In this document: positions 23,150 through 34,789 of the stretch, piece after piece
How positions within the stretch are numbered: the stretch's first letter is position 1
How the letters are laid out: each line of letters opens with the position of its first letter
DNA from: Adiantum capillus-veneris
Taxonomy: Eukaryota; Streptophyta; Polypodiopsida; Polypodiales; Pteridaceae
Assembly: GCA_014529385.2 (NCBI GenBank)
Contig: CM043953.1
Location: 107,266,549 to 107,330,548, forward strand
Direction of reading: 5' to 3'
DNA: 64,000 nucleotides
The notes under the pieces: generated by a model
Database searches by the model: none
What the model was told of the DNA's origin: nothing
What the model saw: the letters and a program-made list of their open reading frames with translations, nothing else
Made by a program: the position numbers and the translations under genes

Positions 23150-23653
23150 CTATTTTAAAAGAGTGACAATTTGATGGAATTCATCAGACAAACTTTTTAA
23201 CAAAATGGCTATGAGATCTTCTTCTGGCATTGGGGCTTCGGCATACACAAGTTGAGTTTTAATACTCTTCATTATGTTAGCTAAAGATGTTACATTTTTG
23301 TCGGCACACATAGCAAGAGAGTACAACTCCATCTTTAGACTCATCATTGAATACTTAGCTTTAGCACCAAAAAGCTTCTCTATCTCTATCCAAGCAGCAT
23401 TTGAAGATTGAACGCCATCCAAATAATGAATAAAGTCATCTTTGAGAGATGTGATAATAATACCAAATGCTTGCTTGTCCTTGCGTTGTTGCTTTGCAGA
23501 TAATGCTCTGGTAATTGCACCCGATGTACGTGCTTTGTTGGTTGATAGCAGCTTCATGACACTCCATAAATTTTTCCGCATAAGATAGCCTTTTACCTTT
23601 ATTTTCCAAGTATGGAAACCCGTTCCATTGAACTTGTCGACTTTCAATGCCAT
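23150..23653 (-). CDS. gag: copia-type Gag (UBN2/DUF4219-like) of the non-autonomous element
   Basis: A 167-codon frame starts at an ATG (MALKVDKFNGTGFHTWK) and is uninterrupted to 23150. The WKIKVKGYLMRKNLW start, the LKDDFIHYLDGVQSSNAAW middle and the MPEEDLIAILLKSLSDEF end are hallmark copia Gag features. Downstream, in shifted frames, are CTICG and CILCGKTNHPSNKC, a split CCHC region at about 22950-22870. The protein would form the particle shell that packages element RNA. It is much better kept than the neighbouring Penelope RT, as expected of the younger insert. Confidence 0.85.
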   Translation of the reverse strand: MALKVDKFNGTGFHTWKIKVKGYLMRKNLWSVMKLLSTNKARTSGAITRALSAKQQRKDKQAFGIIITSLKDDFIHYLDGVQSSNAAWIEIEKLFGAKAKYSMMSLKMELYSLAMCADKNVTSLANIMKSIKTQLVYAEAPMPEEDLIAILLKSLSDEFHQIVTLLK

Positions 23654-24276
23654 ATTTGAATTTTAACAAAGCGTAATGACGAGTATTGTTGTTGACGATT
23701 ATACTTGCATGAGGAGTATCCTTGACAAAATGAAGTGCTTCTTGTACCTTGTAATGTATATGTGAATCAAGAGTTTGTTCGTGTTTGTCTTTGTCTTCTT
23801 TGGTGTGTAGCACATGCAACCCAAAAGAGGGGCACTTCAAGATGCTTAAGTTTGGATGCAACTGCTAGAGTCTTACAACGTTTTCAAAAACCATTTGTAT
23901 TTGTTGACAATGTCATTGTGAGAATTCTGAGATGGTCGTGAACCGGTTTTTCAATCTTGATCAATTGGGTGTGAGGGCCCTCTAGCCAAGGATTAAATAT
24001 GATGGCCACTTTTTTAATAATAGTGTAAAATGTAAAAAATGGCAAAATCTATATGTTGTAGACCATGCATGCGAATAGTGACGGCTCAAAAGTGGGCTGT
24101 AGAGGGCAAAATATCAGACCTCCAACTGTTGTAATAAGATCAGAAGGTCTAGGCAACTTGTTTATTGCTGGTTTTTTGTGCTTCTATGCAAGTCGTGAGG
24201 CAGCCCTTGCTCTGAATAGGCAGCCTTTCCCACGGCATCTTCAGAGAACAAGCCACCAAGAAGCTCTGATACCACT

Positions 24277-24527
24277 TGTTGGAGATGGCTAGGAAGGGTG
24301 CAACCATGGGGAAGCCATGGCGACAAAGGAAGTGCTATAGAAGGAGATGAACGAGAGAGAAAGAGAGCAAAAGTTGATACAATAGAAAGACAATAACCCA
24401 CTATATTTAATTAATCAAAAAAGCCTTTACATGTAAATTGTCATACAAACTCCATGCACACGAAAGGAGCATTGCATGCTATAAAAGATGTTCCCATACA
24501 GTCAGCAAACCGGCTTGAAACCTAACA
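24277..24527 (-). repeat. 5' LTR of the gag-only element
   Basis: It is the same length as its partner, with the primer site two bases inside its end (24263-24274) and CTTAC on its right. It contains a GAGAGAGAAAGAGAG purine run shared by both copies. Confidence 0.92.
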
Positions 24528-24930
24528 CTTACTAACTAAATATTTGCATACATATAGATTCATGGATGATCTTTGTAGTATTAATAATTGAGTATTTAAG
24601 GAGACCCTCCAAGAGATCTATCCTCCTTGTCTTAAAATTGAACCTAATTATGTAAATAGTATACTTATACTTGATAAGTAGGTAGTTACACAAACCCATT
24701 TTTTGAATATTTTGATTGATGTGGAGCCTCCATATATGGGGAATGTTAGAACATGTTTTTTCTGGAAGAGAGATAATCTCAAGTTAATGTCTTCTGAATT
24801 TGCAATAGACCCTTTAAGAATTCTCTACACACTTGTCTTGGGATGCTATTCCTAATCATATACTCCTCGTCTGATAAAGAAATTAATAATCTCATGGGTA
24901 AGTTTGTCACTAATGGATTTCATAGGAAAG
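24528..24930 (+). pseudogene. Penelope-like RT, second half
   Basis: When the LTR element and one CTTAC copy are skipped, the frame ...KSTLL at 22184 runs directly into TKYLHTYRFMDDLCSINN. The DD pair is the RT catalytic site. EIYPP and KIEPNYVNS follow, then a RTCFFWKRDNLKL block. In-frame stops after SINN and later show decay. No GIY-YIG endonuclease could be identified on either side of the RT. Confidence 0.7.
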
Positions 24931-26434
24931 ACCTCGTGGCGTGATTCAAGAAGGCATGACATTGCTTGGTTATGTATTAGGCTTTTTTGGTATCCTACAC
25001 AAGGCGGGCATGCTCTACGAGGTATGGGTTGGCATATTACTCATGCTTCAATACTAAGGTTTGAGCCTACTTCAAACGTAATGATGGCTATCCCTAGATA
25101 GGGTTTGAAGGGTTGAAAGATATGATGAGTGGATCACTAGGATTTAATCTTTACATAAATTTCAATAGCGGGCTTTTTTTTTACTGTGGTCTTGATTGGA
25201 GATCTGGTCTATGACTTATTGGCTGATCTTTAATCCTGGTCTCTGGCTGTTGCTAGTCTTTTTGCTAGGAATGGATTTTATTTTTAGGACTTGGCTCAAT
25301 TTGGGTATGGTCTACTGGTTATGAAGATTAATTTTTAAAGCTTGCTTAATCACCACCTAATTATTGATCTACTGGCTTTTGACTTGTAATACTTTCATTT
25401 CTACATTAAAAAGTCTGGCAGAGCCCACTATATGATAGTGTCTTTTCTGGCAAGTTTGGAGTTAAACTTGGTTAATCCTTGGGGATTTTTGCTTTGTCTG
25501 GTTGGCTTAGTATGTTGACTTTGCTGGCTTAGCTTTTTTAGACAATCATAGGCTTTTATGCTTGAACTTTAGATTTGTTACCCTTCTAATATAGTTCTAT
25601 CATTTAGCTTTACCTAGTTGAAATTATACTACTATTTTTGATCAAATGTGATGAGCCTTGGAGGAATTCCATCATGGCTTTTTTAAAGATATGGTTCTTA
25701 ATGGCTACTGGAAACCGATTATCAAGTTTATTGGATTTACATTAGCTGACCCTAATTTGTTTTGGTCTCTACTTGTGGATTCTAGGATTTAAGGCCATTG
25801 GCTACTAACTGTGGAATACTCTTGCTTATAGAGTAGGTTTTGGTTCCACTATTTGAAGGACTAGATTTAGATTTGTACAACAAGATTAGAGTTACAATAC
25901 AAAGTGTCTCTGATCACTTTGAAGTTATGCTTACATGGTTTGGTTTAACGGTGGTTTGATAGGATGGAGCTCTTTGGTATAAATTTGACGGGATTATTTG
26001 AAAAATGTGGAAAATACTTGATAGTTGTTAATTACTATAATATTTTAAGACAATAGTTGGTCTAATAAGTTTTAAGTTTGACATGGATAACAATTGATAG
26101 GTTCTTTGAAGCCTGTTACACGTAGCCAAGTCTAACATATATGTTGTCTTGCCTATATGGATGCAGGTGAAAATTCTATCTTGGTTTAGCTTGCTGCAGT
26201 CCGGACTTTGAATATCCTTGATGATTCAACTGGGATGACAACTGGGATGACCTCAACACTTCTGCTACTTTTGTATAAAATCATTTGGAATGATACCTCA
26301 TTCTTAATATCGTGTACAGTAATGGATCAAAGACTAAGTTGTTTCTATACAAATCCTTGCCTACTCATCTAAAGCCAATCGTCTTTTGAATGTCATGTTC
26401 TTTGGTGTATATAATATAATACTACAACACACAC
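24931..26434 (+). other. Penelope-like 3' region
   Basis: This is noncoding, T-rich sequence shared with 28965-30694. Both copies end at TACTACA followed by an AC repeat; here only nine bases of AC remain (26426-26434). Confidence 0.65.
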
Positions 26435-26968
26435 GTCCTTAAACACTGAGCCCTCCCAGGCAACTGGGTGGAATGGGATGCTGGCTTTAGATTATTCTTG
26501 CCTATAGGCTTTGATTGACCCATTGTTTATCATTCCTAGTCAGTTTGACAGGTGTTAGGTGGTCTCTCCTTGACTATAGATTGGATTCCTGCTCATGGCT
26601 ATTGTAGTCTTTTGGCTCAGCCGGTTTTAGGTTGCAGGTTAATCCAAATCCACTCACCCATGCTTAATTATCTTTATTATGATGATTTTAGGAACATGTT
26701 ACTTGTAAACAGATTGCGCGTACGAGGATTTTGTGTGATCAAGAGAAAAAGCATGAAATATATCATTTGAAGACTATGAATGACAACCATACTTTTTTCA
26801 AACTGGTTGTCAGAGCCTTAAAACTCCTACATGAGTATTGTCTTCCTTGAAGAAATTATCAGATATTGTGTTGATAAGATTGACTTTATTCTCTTCAGGG
26901 ACACTTTGACTTGGCATATCTTTGCTTAAGCTTCATACTCAACTTTGTTACTCTCATCTAATTGATGA

Positions 26969-27001
26969 GGCAGTAGGCCCATACAAAATGGGCCTACTGC
27001 C
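26969..27001. other. perfect 14-bp hairpin
   Basis: GGCAGTAGGCCCAT (26969-26982) and its exact reverse complement (26988-27001) are separated by ACAAA. It is GC-rich in an AT-rich setting and lies 35 bp left of a CA repeat. Confidence 0.85.
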
Positions 27002-27034
27002 AACCCATTGTGTATGGCGCTTGGAATAGGACGG

Positions 27035-27035
<1 letters not shown>

Positions 27036-27070
<35 letters not shown>

Positions 27071-27080
27071 ACACACACAC
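27036..27080. repeat. (CA)n microsatellite
   Basis: About 45 bp of CA with one interrupting T. Confidence 0.95.
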
Positions 27081-27828
27081 TTGGTCATGGCATCTGACCA
27101 TGATAGCTCCTTCTAGCTACACTCACAACTATACTTAACCTACTAGTGTTGCTACTTGAACTATTGATGCAACTAATGCTTCACCCAACTTAACACACAC
27201 ATACGCATACACTTCTGGTAGTTGACTAAGGCTTTGAGACTATTGCAGCAAGATTACTTCAGAATATGAGTGGATTGTTTTTAGCATGAGGGTGTCCACC
27301 TTGAGATTAAAATTACCTCTTAGGGAATTTGTGATTGGTTCCTTGATACTGGCTTACACTGCCATCTTGGTAAGTTTGGTTTAGTGTGAACCACTTAAAA
27401 GCCAGGCTCAATGGGAGGAATTTCATAAGGATTTAACCCATAAAGGATAAAATAAAAGATCTCCTTCCCATTATGTTTCCTCCTAGCATAAATCGGTTGC
27501 ACTCTCTAATGCGGGGTTAATGCACTCAACATCTGTCACGACAGGTCCCTTCCCTTTTTCACTCAAAGTGATTCACAATGAACGCTTCTCTTTCTGATGC
27601 CTTGGATTGATGGTGGTAGGCTTGGCGTGGAATTTTTCCCATCCTTTTCTTGACATGATTCTACACAATAATTCCTCGTCTTACCCTCCTATAGAGAAGA
27701 GCCTGTACACTATTCTGATGGGATTTCTTGCCGTGGTGAGCACGCCAGGTGTGGCCATACCTGTCAAGTTTCATTATACCGACAGTAGCTGACATGCTTT
27801 GTGCTGCTTCATACCAATTCACTACCCC

Positions 27829-27860
27829 TATATAAATGTGAGGGGCTCTTCTCCCCTCAC
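27829..27860 (+). promoter_or_regulatory. TATA-like box followed by an 8-bp hairpin
   Basis: TATATAAATG (27829-27838) is followed by GTGAGGGG-CTCTTCT-CCCCTCAC (27838-27860). The layout resembles an LTR or element promoter, but no downstream gene is recognised. Confidence 0.35.
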
Positions 27861-28964
27861 TTAGACTTGGGTTCTTTATGTTTTTTGCCTTTTTGCAAAC
27901 ATTGAAAGTAATTGTGGTTTAAGGATTGGGCATTGGGTTTTGTTGTGTTGTCCCTTGCAAAATTAAAACAACCAAATATGTCCGACTTTTTCAAAGGTGA
28001 GGGTTAAATTTAACCTTTGGTATGGCTTGGGCTTACATGTTTTGCAAGGTCACTAGCATACATTGTATAAGGCACTGGTCTCTAAGCATGGTTTATGCTT
28101 GATAAGATTTGGAAGGGTACATGCCTCATATTAGTGACTTGCTGTACAATAGTTCCATAGAGTTGGTTGATAAAACTGTTATAAAAGATGGTGTGTAGGG
28201 TAATTTTCTTAGGTCACTCCAGATATACTATTTAACTCATTTAACTTTCTTCTTAGACATATGGTTTGCCCATCGGACTTCTACTAATGGCTGTGTCAAG
28301 CCCTAGACTATATGGTGGTGTTGTATTGACATCTCATATTGATGGCATTCAATTATCTTCAACACTTGGGGGTTGTGGTTTTACTGAATTTTTTTGAATT
28401 ATTTCCTTATTGATATGTTGGGTATACTGGCCTAAAAAAAGAGGGGAGCTCTGCTCACCTAGTCTTTGATGTTTAGCCTGAGAATATATTGGTTAACTAT
28501 GATTAAGATATCTTGGTCACAAAATAATATAGATTTATTTCTCTGATTACTGTTGGTCTTTTGGCTAATATAGCTAGTATCTGGATTGCTGGACTCTTGG
28601 CGTGCTCACTGAGCTTGAGAATTTACTAATCTAAACTATGCTATCTCTATAATACCTTATGCATATCATTAGTAGTTTTGGTTGCTTATCATAGATACAT
28701 ATGGAAAGGAAGATAGTAGACTCTAGCACTGAATTTTTTTTAACACTTTTGACTAGGTTTTGTTGCTTTACTACCTGAGATTTGGCATAAGAAGGACAAC
28801 AAATGGGTTATAATGCTCTAGTATAAGGTGAGGCCCTTATGTTTCCATGATGCCCATTTATCAGGGGTTGCCAACTCTAGATTGACAGATTTGTAAAAAC
28901 ACTAACTTGGAATATGATGGACTCTCCTGTATTGGCTAAACATTGGGATTAACAACTATCTTTT

Positions 28965-30694
28965 TGGACATGATTCAAGAAGGAATGACATTGATGAGTT
29001 ATGTATTAGGATTTTTTGGTATACTACACAGGGAGGGAATGCTCTACCAGGTATGGGTTGGCATATTACTCATGCTTCAATACTAAGGTTGGATCCTACT
29101 TCAGACATAATGATGGCTCTCCCTAGCTAGGTTTTGAAGGGTTGAAAGATATAATAAGTGGCTCACTAGGACTTGAACTTTACATAAATTTCAATAGCAT
29201 TTTTTTTTAAATTTTATAATGTGGTCTTGATTGGAATCTAGTCTATGACTTATTTGCTGATCTTTAATCCTGGTCTTTGGTTGTTCCTAGTCTTTTTGTT
29301 GGGAATGGATTTTATTTTCAAGAATTGGCTTGATTTGGGTATGTTATGTTGGTTAGGAAGATTAATTTTTTAAGCTTGCTTAATCACCACCTATATTGAT
29401 CTACTGGCTTTTGACTTGTAATACTTTCATTTCTACATTAAAATGTCTGGTAGATTCCATTATATGATAGTGTCTATTCTGGCAAGTTTGGAGTGAAACT
29501 TGGCAAATCGGGGATTTTTGCTTTGTCTTGTTGGCTTAGTATGCTGACTTTGCTAGCTTAGATTTTTTAGACCACCATAGGCTTTTATGCTTGACCTTTT
29601 GATTTGTTACCCTTCTAATATAGTTCTACCATTTAGCTTTACCTAGCTGAAATCATACTACTATTTTTCATCAAATGTGTTGAGCCTTGGAGGAATTCTA
29701 TCATGGCTTTTTTTTAAAATATGGTTCTAAGTGGCTATTGGCAACCGATTATCGCGTTTGCTAGATTTACATTAGCTAACCTTGATTTGTTTTGGTTTCT
29801 ACTTCTAGGTTCGAGGATATAAGGCCACTAGTTTAACTGTGGAATCCTCTTGCTTATGGAGTAGGTTTTGGTTCCACTATTTGAAGGGCTTGACTTAGAT
29901 TTGTACAACAAGATTAGAGTTACAATACAAAGCTTCTCTAATCGTTTGGTTTAACGGTGGTTTGACAGGATGGAGCTCTTTGGTATAAATTTGATGGGAT
30001 TATTTGAAAAATGTGGAAAATGCTTGATAGTTGTTTATTACTATAGTATTTTAGGACAATAGTAGCTGGTCTAAGAATTTTTAAGTTTGACATGGATAAC
30101 AACTGATAGGTTCTTTGAAGCTTGCTATACATAGCCAAGTCTAGCATATCTGTTGTCTTGACCATATGGATGCAGGTGAAAGAATTCTATCTTGACTTAA
30201 AATGGTTTAGCTTGCTGCAGTTTGACTTTGAAGACCCTTGATGATTCAATCAACAGTTCTACTACTTTTGTATAAAATCATTTGGACTGATACCTGGGTG
30301 AAAGCGTGGTTTGGTGGTACAAAAAAAGGACCTATTTTACTTCTACCAATGAAAAAGTGGGGACTGGTAAAATTTTTGTAGTTTAGGTCAAAACTTTTCG
30401 GACCTTGTATTTTTAGATTCTCCTTTTGAAGATCTATCCACTGATATACAATATGATAGGTAGTTTTTCATGTGACATGTAGAAATTGTAGCTCAAAGAT
30501 TTGTCAATGGTGCTGCCAAGGACAATCCTTTTTGTACCACCAAAGCATGCTTTTAGCCACCTCATTATTATTATGTTGTACAATAATGGATGAAAGACTG
30601 AGTCATTTTGTAGAAATCCTTGCCTAGTCATCTAAAGCCAGTCGTCTTTTGAACGTCATGTTCTCTGGTATATATGTATTTAATTTAATACTAC
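28965..30694 (+). mobile_element. Penelope-like 3' region, copy B
   Basis: It aligns with 24935-26425 from GATTCAAGAAGG to TACTACA, with scattered substitutions and small indels. It contains no RT. Its end continues directly into a long (CA)n tract. Confidence 0.75.

Positions 30695-30740
<46 letters not shown>
30695..30740. repeat. (CA)n microsatellite at the Penelope 3' end
   Basis: About 46 bp of CA start exactly where copy B ends. Confidence 0.95.
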
Positions 30741-30742
<2 letters not shown>

Positions 30743-30907
30743 GAATTATATAAATTTGTAGCCATATGAGCTCAACTAAATCTAACTAGAACTAATTATT
30801 CTAACTGCACATGACATATGCAAACAACACAAGGGCAGCTGAATAGCTCCCACTATAGGTACCTACCTATGATTATGCCTAACTCTGGGAACCTCTGTTC
30901 ATTAACT

Positions 30908-32165
30908 AGAAATGTATTGTCACTTAACTAAGCCTATAAGAGTTGGTGCAAGTTGTATTAGTTGTCAATAGCTATCTTTGGTTAAACTTGAAAGATTTTG
31001 GATCTTTAAGTCATGGACATTTAAAGCTTAGAATACTAGGGGTAACCGATTATTGATATGATTTGTCACTTGCAAAATATTCCTTACTCTGCATCTGATG
31101 AGTTGGCAAAACTGACAAAGTGTGTAGGCTAGCTATTCTACAATATTATAATAGAGGCATCATGCCTAAGAATTGAGACTCTAGGATGATTCCCAAACGG
31201 CAGACAAAGCTTTTGCATATTAGTATGAAGATCCTTACATAGCCTCAAACTTGAACCTCATCGTGAACCTTTTATATAAAGAGGTGAGTGCTCTCTTTGC
31301 TACTTGATTAACATTATTACTATTTCCAATCAATCTTGTAGGATCCTTCTGCTCTACTGTAGTGATTAATAGAATGCCTAAGGTGAAGGAAAAGATGCAG
31401 GTGGTTGAGGCTTCATCTACACTGAACCTACAAGTTTTCCACCAAAAAAAAATGGTTTTTTTTCCTGCATAATGGATTGGTGTCTGGAATGCATGGAACA
31501 TTGGAAATTATAAGAAGAATGGATTTCTGTCCTAGTGGCTTAAACAAATCAACTGTTAGAGGACCTTTTGTCTGTAAATAAACAGGTCTTGTGGTTATAC
31601 ACTTGAGTGGGAATCTGGACTACCTTGAAACATGCCGGACTTTGTAAATAGGTGCATTTCCATACACCGGGGGTGGGATCTTTGGATGTTAGAAATTGTT
31701 TATTTATTGAAGAGCTATTTACCTCCTTATAGCAATATCTTGATATTAGGTTGGAAGTATGACGACATACATTGATGTGGGAGCTAACTAGTCATTGGGA
31801 CAAATGCTAGCTATATGAATTGTGTATGTTGTTGCAGACCTGTTGATTTTTACATCTTACTAGAAAAGGGGAGTCCCTAACGGTTGGATCAACCTTGTTT
31901 CTGCTCAGTTAACATTTCATTCCAAACCATAGGGGTATTTTATCATGCTCATATTGACAATTGGTATAGGAAAATGATAAAAACACTCGCGTTCTTTTGT
32001 TGTTATATAATACACTTAAAGAATTATTTCTTGAACAGTAGGCAAGTGCTTAACATCATTGTGACATGGATAACAACTGGGATGCCCATGCATCACATGT
32101 ACACAATAACAATGCTAACTAATTGTTGTCTTGTTTCCATGGGTGTAGGTGAGGGCTACCTTCTT
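30908..32165 (+). mobile_element. Penelope-like 5' region, copy C
   Basis: It aligns with 19221-20480 (shared ATGTATTGTCACTTAACTAA, the MPK start at 31374, and later blocks). It lies 168 bp right of the CA tract ending copy B, so the pieces are in 3'-then-5' order, as between two head-to-tail copies. It ends before any RT. Confidence 0.75.
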
Positions 32166-32377
32166 TGATGGTTAAGGAATTTTTGTTGCTATTCAAACTC
32201 AAACTAAACAATGAACCTGTTTGTAATTAAGATGAATTCTACACTTTATACCCAATGGGTCTTTTTACATCTTTGTACAAATTTATTCCATCTACAAATA
32301 TGCTTTATACAAATTCCATTGTACTTGTCTAGAGCAGGTAGTTGTTAATTTGTGGATTAGTTATAGTTTGTAACTAT

Positions 32378-33125
32378 TGTTAGGAAATATGACGTAGCTA
32401 AATAGATATTTGAGTAGCTTACTTAATGGAGAGAGAGAAATTTTCACACACGAGAGATTAGAGAGTAGAGAGAGAGAGAGAGAGCACACATGATATACGT
32501 GGTTCACCCAATGTGGGCTACATCCACGGGAAGCAACCACTTAATGGCTTTAGTACTTCAAACAAGAAGTAGGTTACAAAGGGATTATACCCTTAATAGA
32601 GCTCCCACCTTGCTTCACTCTCACCACCTCACACCCACCTTGTTGCATCAACTTCACACTATGAAATGTGTGTAGAAATGGACTCCTTTTATAGGCCAAA
32701 ATGGTTGACCTCTCTCATGAGAGGCAGCCACACATGGGTGGATTTAGGGGTCCGATTTGGACTTGTCTACACAAGGGTGGCTACACCTTGAGAAGACAAG
32801 TCCGCCTTTATAATTGGCCATCGGCCATTGAATTCGGCCACTGGTGACCAAAAGTTGACTTCTCTGACCACCGGCCACCGGCCATTGACTACCTGCCACC
32901 GGCCAAACGATCGGTCATTTTTCGATCACTTTCCAGCCACCATCTGACCATAATATTCCGACAAAGCCAGTCTCGAGCTTTGCTCGAGACTGGCCGTGAA
33001 AATTTTGGTTTGTGGCGAGTGATTTTTCTTCACACACGATGGCTTCTCCTCATAATGGGGGCCTTACAAATGTGCGTTTTTAATACATAAAATTACAAGA
33101 GGTAAATCAGGTTCCATACTTAACA
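32378..33125 (-). repeat. 3' LTR (748 bp) of copia family 2
   Basis: The plus strand starts TGTTAGGAAATATG and ends CATACTTAACA, giving TGTTA/TAACA ends. It includes a (GA)n run at 32466-32484 and a GC-rich stretch repeating GGCCACCGGCC-type words (32815-32910). The partner LTR is not in the window. Confidence 0.8.
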
Positions 33126-33185
33126 ATCTTCCACTTGGAGATTAATCTCCACACCAAACTTGTGACTGCTTTCCATCCTGGCTTC

Positions 33186-33775
33186 TTACCCTTCAATGCC
33201 GATTGAAGATGAGAAAAAGCTCAACTTCTCTTTGTTGACCACCTTTGTAAACATGTCTGCAAGATTTTCACTTGTATTCACCTTTCCTAGCTTTAGCTGT
33301 CCTTCTTCCAAAAGAGTGCATATGAAGTGATATCTCACCTCAAGTCCTTGAATGAAAGACTGAATTCTTTGCAAGATGGATAGTGCTTTGGCTATCACTG
33401 TACAAGACACAATTGTCTTGTTTGAATCTAAGCTCTTCTAAGAATGTGTGAAGCCACAGAATTTCTTTGCTTGCCACATACTCTGCTTATGTGGTAGAAA
33501 GTTTGGACACACATCCTTGGTTAGTTTAAAGTGACCAGCCAAAGGTGTAGAAATCGTTTTTGCATTTTGCATTGCAAACCTTTCTATTACCTTCTTGATG
33601 TAATCCTCCTGAGATAGCTTTATCGTCTTCTTCTTCCTGTCCCTTGATATCTTCATACCAAGTATCCTCTTTGCAGCACCTAAATCTTTCATTGAAAAAG
33701 ATTTAGACAGCTCCTTTTTTAGTCTTTGATGTCCTGCAGTTAGCACTTGCAATCAGCATGTCATCAACCTACAAG
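33186..33775 (-). pseudogene. copia RT C-terminal part and RNase H
   Basis: A VDDMLIAS box (YxDD region) is readable at about 33772-33745 in one frame. The frame 33752-33438 continues with KELSKSFSMKDLGAAKRILGMKI and YIKKVIERF. RNase H ends at 33410-33186 with KVNTSENLADMFTKVV. Frameshifts lie near 33745 and 33430, and the first two RNase H blocks are reduced. Confidence 0.85.
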
Positions 33776-34789
33776 CAAGCTATCAAACAATAAACCCAGA
33801 TAAACCTCATACAATCAATAAAAAGAAGGTATACTTATTGCCCTTAAGATGATGATATACTATGCAAAAGAAATAAAGAAAATCTCATCCTATTATTGAA
33901 GCAAAAACCATTTATCACATATAATTGTCTGGTTTTCAACATAAATCATTGAATCTGCTTGTGTTGCATATCCAACATGGTGGCTTACCCAAGGGTTTCC
34001 ATTACTCAACGAAGGACTTACGTTGAAAAATGTGAGTGCTAAAAAAAAACACAAGCCATAACCCTTCCAAGTTCATATTAAATAGATCAAAGTTACTTCC
34101 TTCAAATGATATATATCCCCTATATCATCATCTATGGTTAACACTTTACATAACATACGAGGCACACAACTGTGTTATATAGATTATGGCCAACATCGTG
34201 CGCAACCAATAACACCATAATGCATAATATTATCTAGTATTGCTACTCCAAAGAATGTTTACCTACTCATAGAAGAGTGTCCTTATATGTGCTCCATCAT
34301 ATAGAGAAGATGTGGTCTCAAGGGGGCTCTACAAACACTATTGACTCAAGATACTTTCTCAAGGATGTATGTTGTTGGTAAAGAGTTTTGAAAGTGCAGG
34401 TGGGTGATGAGCTTGAATTGCAAGGGGCAGCAAAAATCACAAAAGGATAGAGAACGATGCAAAGAGAAGGGACACCCACCAAGAGGGGAAGAGGAGCACA
34501 AATCTCCATGTGATCAAGTGCATAGATAGGGGCATAGAAGACATTGAACAAATTTCAGCATTGAGATGTATAGCATGATAAGTGGTTATGGTGCTTGAGG
34601 ATTATAGTGATTTGTTAATGATAAATTACAGTTCACAGCTAGGTACACCTAAAAACTATCAGATTAGAAGGTGTGTGTGTTGTAAAGAGGAAGGCCTTGG
34701 AGTGCAACAACCAAACATATCCCTTAGTTTTAATTGTACCTAGAATACCATTGATTTTTGTTATTGGCAAGTCAATGAGACTTCCAAAA
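33776..34789. other. no gene recognised
   Basis: This is AT-rich DNA between the truncated copia and the Ty3 RT fragment. Short frames (for example 34318-34551, minus) have no family signature. Confidence 0.45.

Larger units (their letters stand above)
22185..24527 (-). mobile_element. compact gag-only LTR retrotransposon (copia-like, non-autonomous), full length with target duplication
   Basis: Both LTRs are 251 bp (22185-22435 and 24277-24527), begin TGTTGGAGATGG and end AACCTAACA, and are flanked by the same 5 bp, CTTAC (22180-22184 and 24528-24532). The primer site on the minus strand (24274-24263) reads TGGTATCAGAGC, the initiator tRNA-Met type. A polypurine tract lies at 22447-22436. 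The 1.84-kb interior encodes only Gag and a zinc-knuckle region; there is no protease, integrase or RT. It must use the enzymes of a partner element. The two LTRs differ at roughly one base in ten by eye, so the insertion is old. Confidence 0.92.
19221..26434 (+). mobile_element. Penelope-like retroelement (copy A), split by an LTR element
   Basis: The plus strand carries an RT with Penelope-like motifs: LDKVANTASFICKKF (about 21380-21420), an FIADIP motif-A block (about 21810), GIPMGFSC (22072-22095) with a following CNLYL, and YRFMDD (24553-24570) followed by LCSINN and EIYPP. These differ from the LTR-RT boxes and match Penelope-like RTs as I know them. The 5' region (19221-20480) recurs at 30908-32080 and the 3' region (24935-26434) at 28965-30694, which sets the limits. 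The 3' end reads TACTACAACACACAC. Many stops make it a pseudogene. The LTR element at 22185-24527 sits inside the RT. Confidence 0.75.
26435..28964. other. spacer between Penelope-like copies; two hairpins and a CA repeat, no gene
   Basis: No protein family is visible on either strand. It holds a 14-bp hairpin at 26969-27001, a (CA)n tract at 27036-27080, and a TATA-like box with an 8-bp hairpin at 27829-27860. Confidence 0.5.
32378..33775 (-). mobile_element. 3' end of a second Ty1/copia family: LTR plus RNase H and RT pieces
   Basis: The LTR is 32378-33125. The canonical copia polypurine context (minus strand CCAAGTGGAAGAT, then TGTTA) touches it. RNase H and RT follow on the minus strand up to about 33775, where the element is cut off. 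The family differs from the copies at 15030 and 36219. Confidence 0.85.
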
